Below, in pieces: positions 63,906 through 64,000 of a stretch of 64,000 bases of DNA. The stretch's first letter is position 1. Each line of letters opens with the position of its first letter. This DNA comes from an uncultured Pseudomonadales bacterium (GTDB taxonomy: Bacteria > Pseudomonadota > Gammaproteobacteria > Pseudomonadales > Pseudohongiellaceae), in assembly GCA_943842505.1 (NCBI GenBank), contig CALTDI010000012.1, positions 56,588-120,587 on the forward strand, in the 5' to 3' direction. A program made the position numbers and the translations under genes. Below the pieces are notes generated by a model that was not told the origin of the DNA, did not search any database, and was given only the letters and a program-made list of their open reading frames with translations.

Positions 63906-64000
63906 ATGAATTGGGAAGCAATCGGAGTCATCACTGAAATCATCGGAGTGATAGTTGTTGTAATAACTCTAGCCTACTTAGCTGTGCAGCTCCGGCAGAA
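63906..64000 (+). CDS. Membrane-anchored hypothetical protein, N-terminus (cut by window edge)
   Basis: The ATG at 63906, preceded by GGAAAGAG, begins MNWEAIGVITEIIGVIVVVI, then TLAYLAVQLRQ at the window end. This opening (short polar start, one membrane segment ending LAYLAVQxRQN) is typical of a widespread group of uncharacterised proteins in marine gammaproteobacteria. Function is unknown. Confidence 0.6.
   Translation, partial: MNWEAIGVITEIIGVIVVVITLAYLAVQLRQ

Overview
The window reads as the chromosome of a marine-type gammaproteobacterium at roughly 50% GC. Gene order supports this: rpsP-rimM-trmD-rplS, dsbC-hom-thrC-recJ, ffh with a CcsA-like gene and a CorC-type gene, alaS-lysC-csrA beside tRNA-Ser(GCT), and a pspF / pspABC locus. 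Sequence alone does not fix the family; a Pseudomonadales or former Cellvibrionales relative is my inference.

Layout. 0-7.4 kb: the end of a TonB-dependent receptor, a universal stress protein, a frameshifted O-acetylhomoserine sulfhydrylase gene, and a periplasmic set (NHL propeller, His-rich protein, di-haem peroxidase) whose last gene lies between two nearly identical 45-bp palindromes. 7.4-19 kb: an accessory stretch between tRNA-Arg(ACG) and csrA. It holds a Sel1 protein, a decayed XRE regulator, a metallo-hydrolase, alanine dehydrogenase, a divergent acyl-CoA cluster resembling itaconate/mesaconate pathways, tRNA-Ser, an MFS transporter and a photoactive-yellow-protein homologue. 19-24.7 kb: csrA, lysC, alaS and an AI-2E-type permease. 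24.8-28.1 kb: a Ser/Thr kinase-pseudokinase, a PP2C phosphatase and an FHA protein. 28-32.6 kb: a PhzF remnant, a serine hydrolase and a DsbD/ScsB-like protein with a duplicated N-domain. 32.7-44.6 kb: core genes recJ, thrC, hom, dsbC, rplS, trmD, rimM, rpsP, ffh, ccsA-like and corC-like. 44.6-51.3 kb: phosphopantetheinyl transferase, phosphoesterase, oxyR, then a rubrerythrin / Fe-S protein / DUF3501 operon and a serine hydrolase. 51.4-54.4 kb: the envelope-stress psp locus with a sigma-54 promoter. 54.5-61.4 kb: Nudix hydrolase, a YqfO-like protein, purL, a lipoprotein, tadA and a YczE-like protein. 61.4-64 kb: three consecutive broken genes, a 9-bp minisatellite and the start of a membrane protein.

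Most striking observation. Downstream of both tRNA genes lie homologous structured elements, one after tRNA-Arg and two after tRNA-Ser. Each starts with a T-loop-like GTTCGAA, runs through short hairpins with three-base loops whose stems differ between copies by compensatory changes, and ends in a hairpin followed by the 3' T-arm sequence of its own tRNA (GAATCCCTCCC for Ser, GAATCGTGCC for Arg). Both tRNA genes also have a partial 5'-half copy just upstream. This looks like a small tRNA-targeting element or structured RNA family that I cannot name.

A second strong candidate is a zinc-ribbon plus photoactive-yellow-protein gene interrupted by a -1 shift at a run of seven A. Its chromophore residues Tyr, Glu and Cys are kept at exactly the classical spacing.
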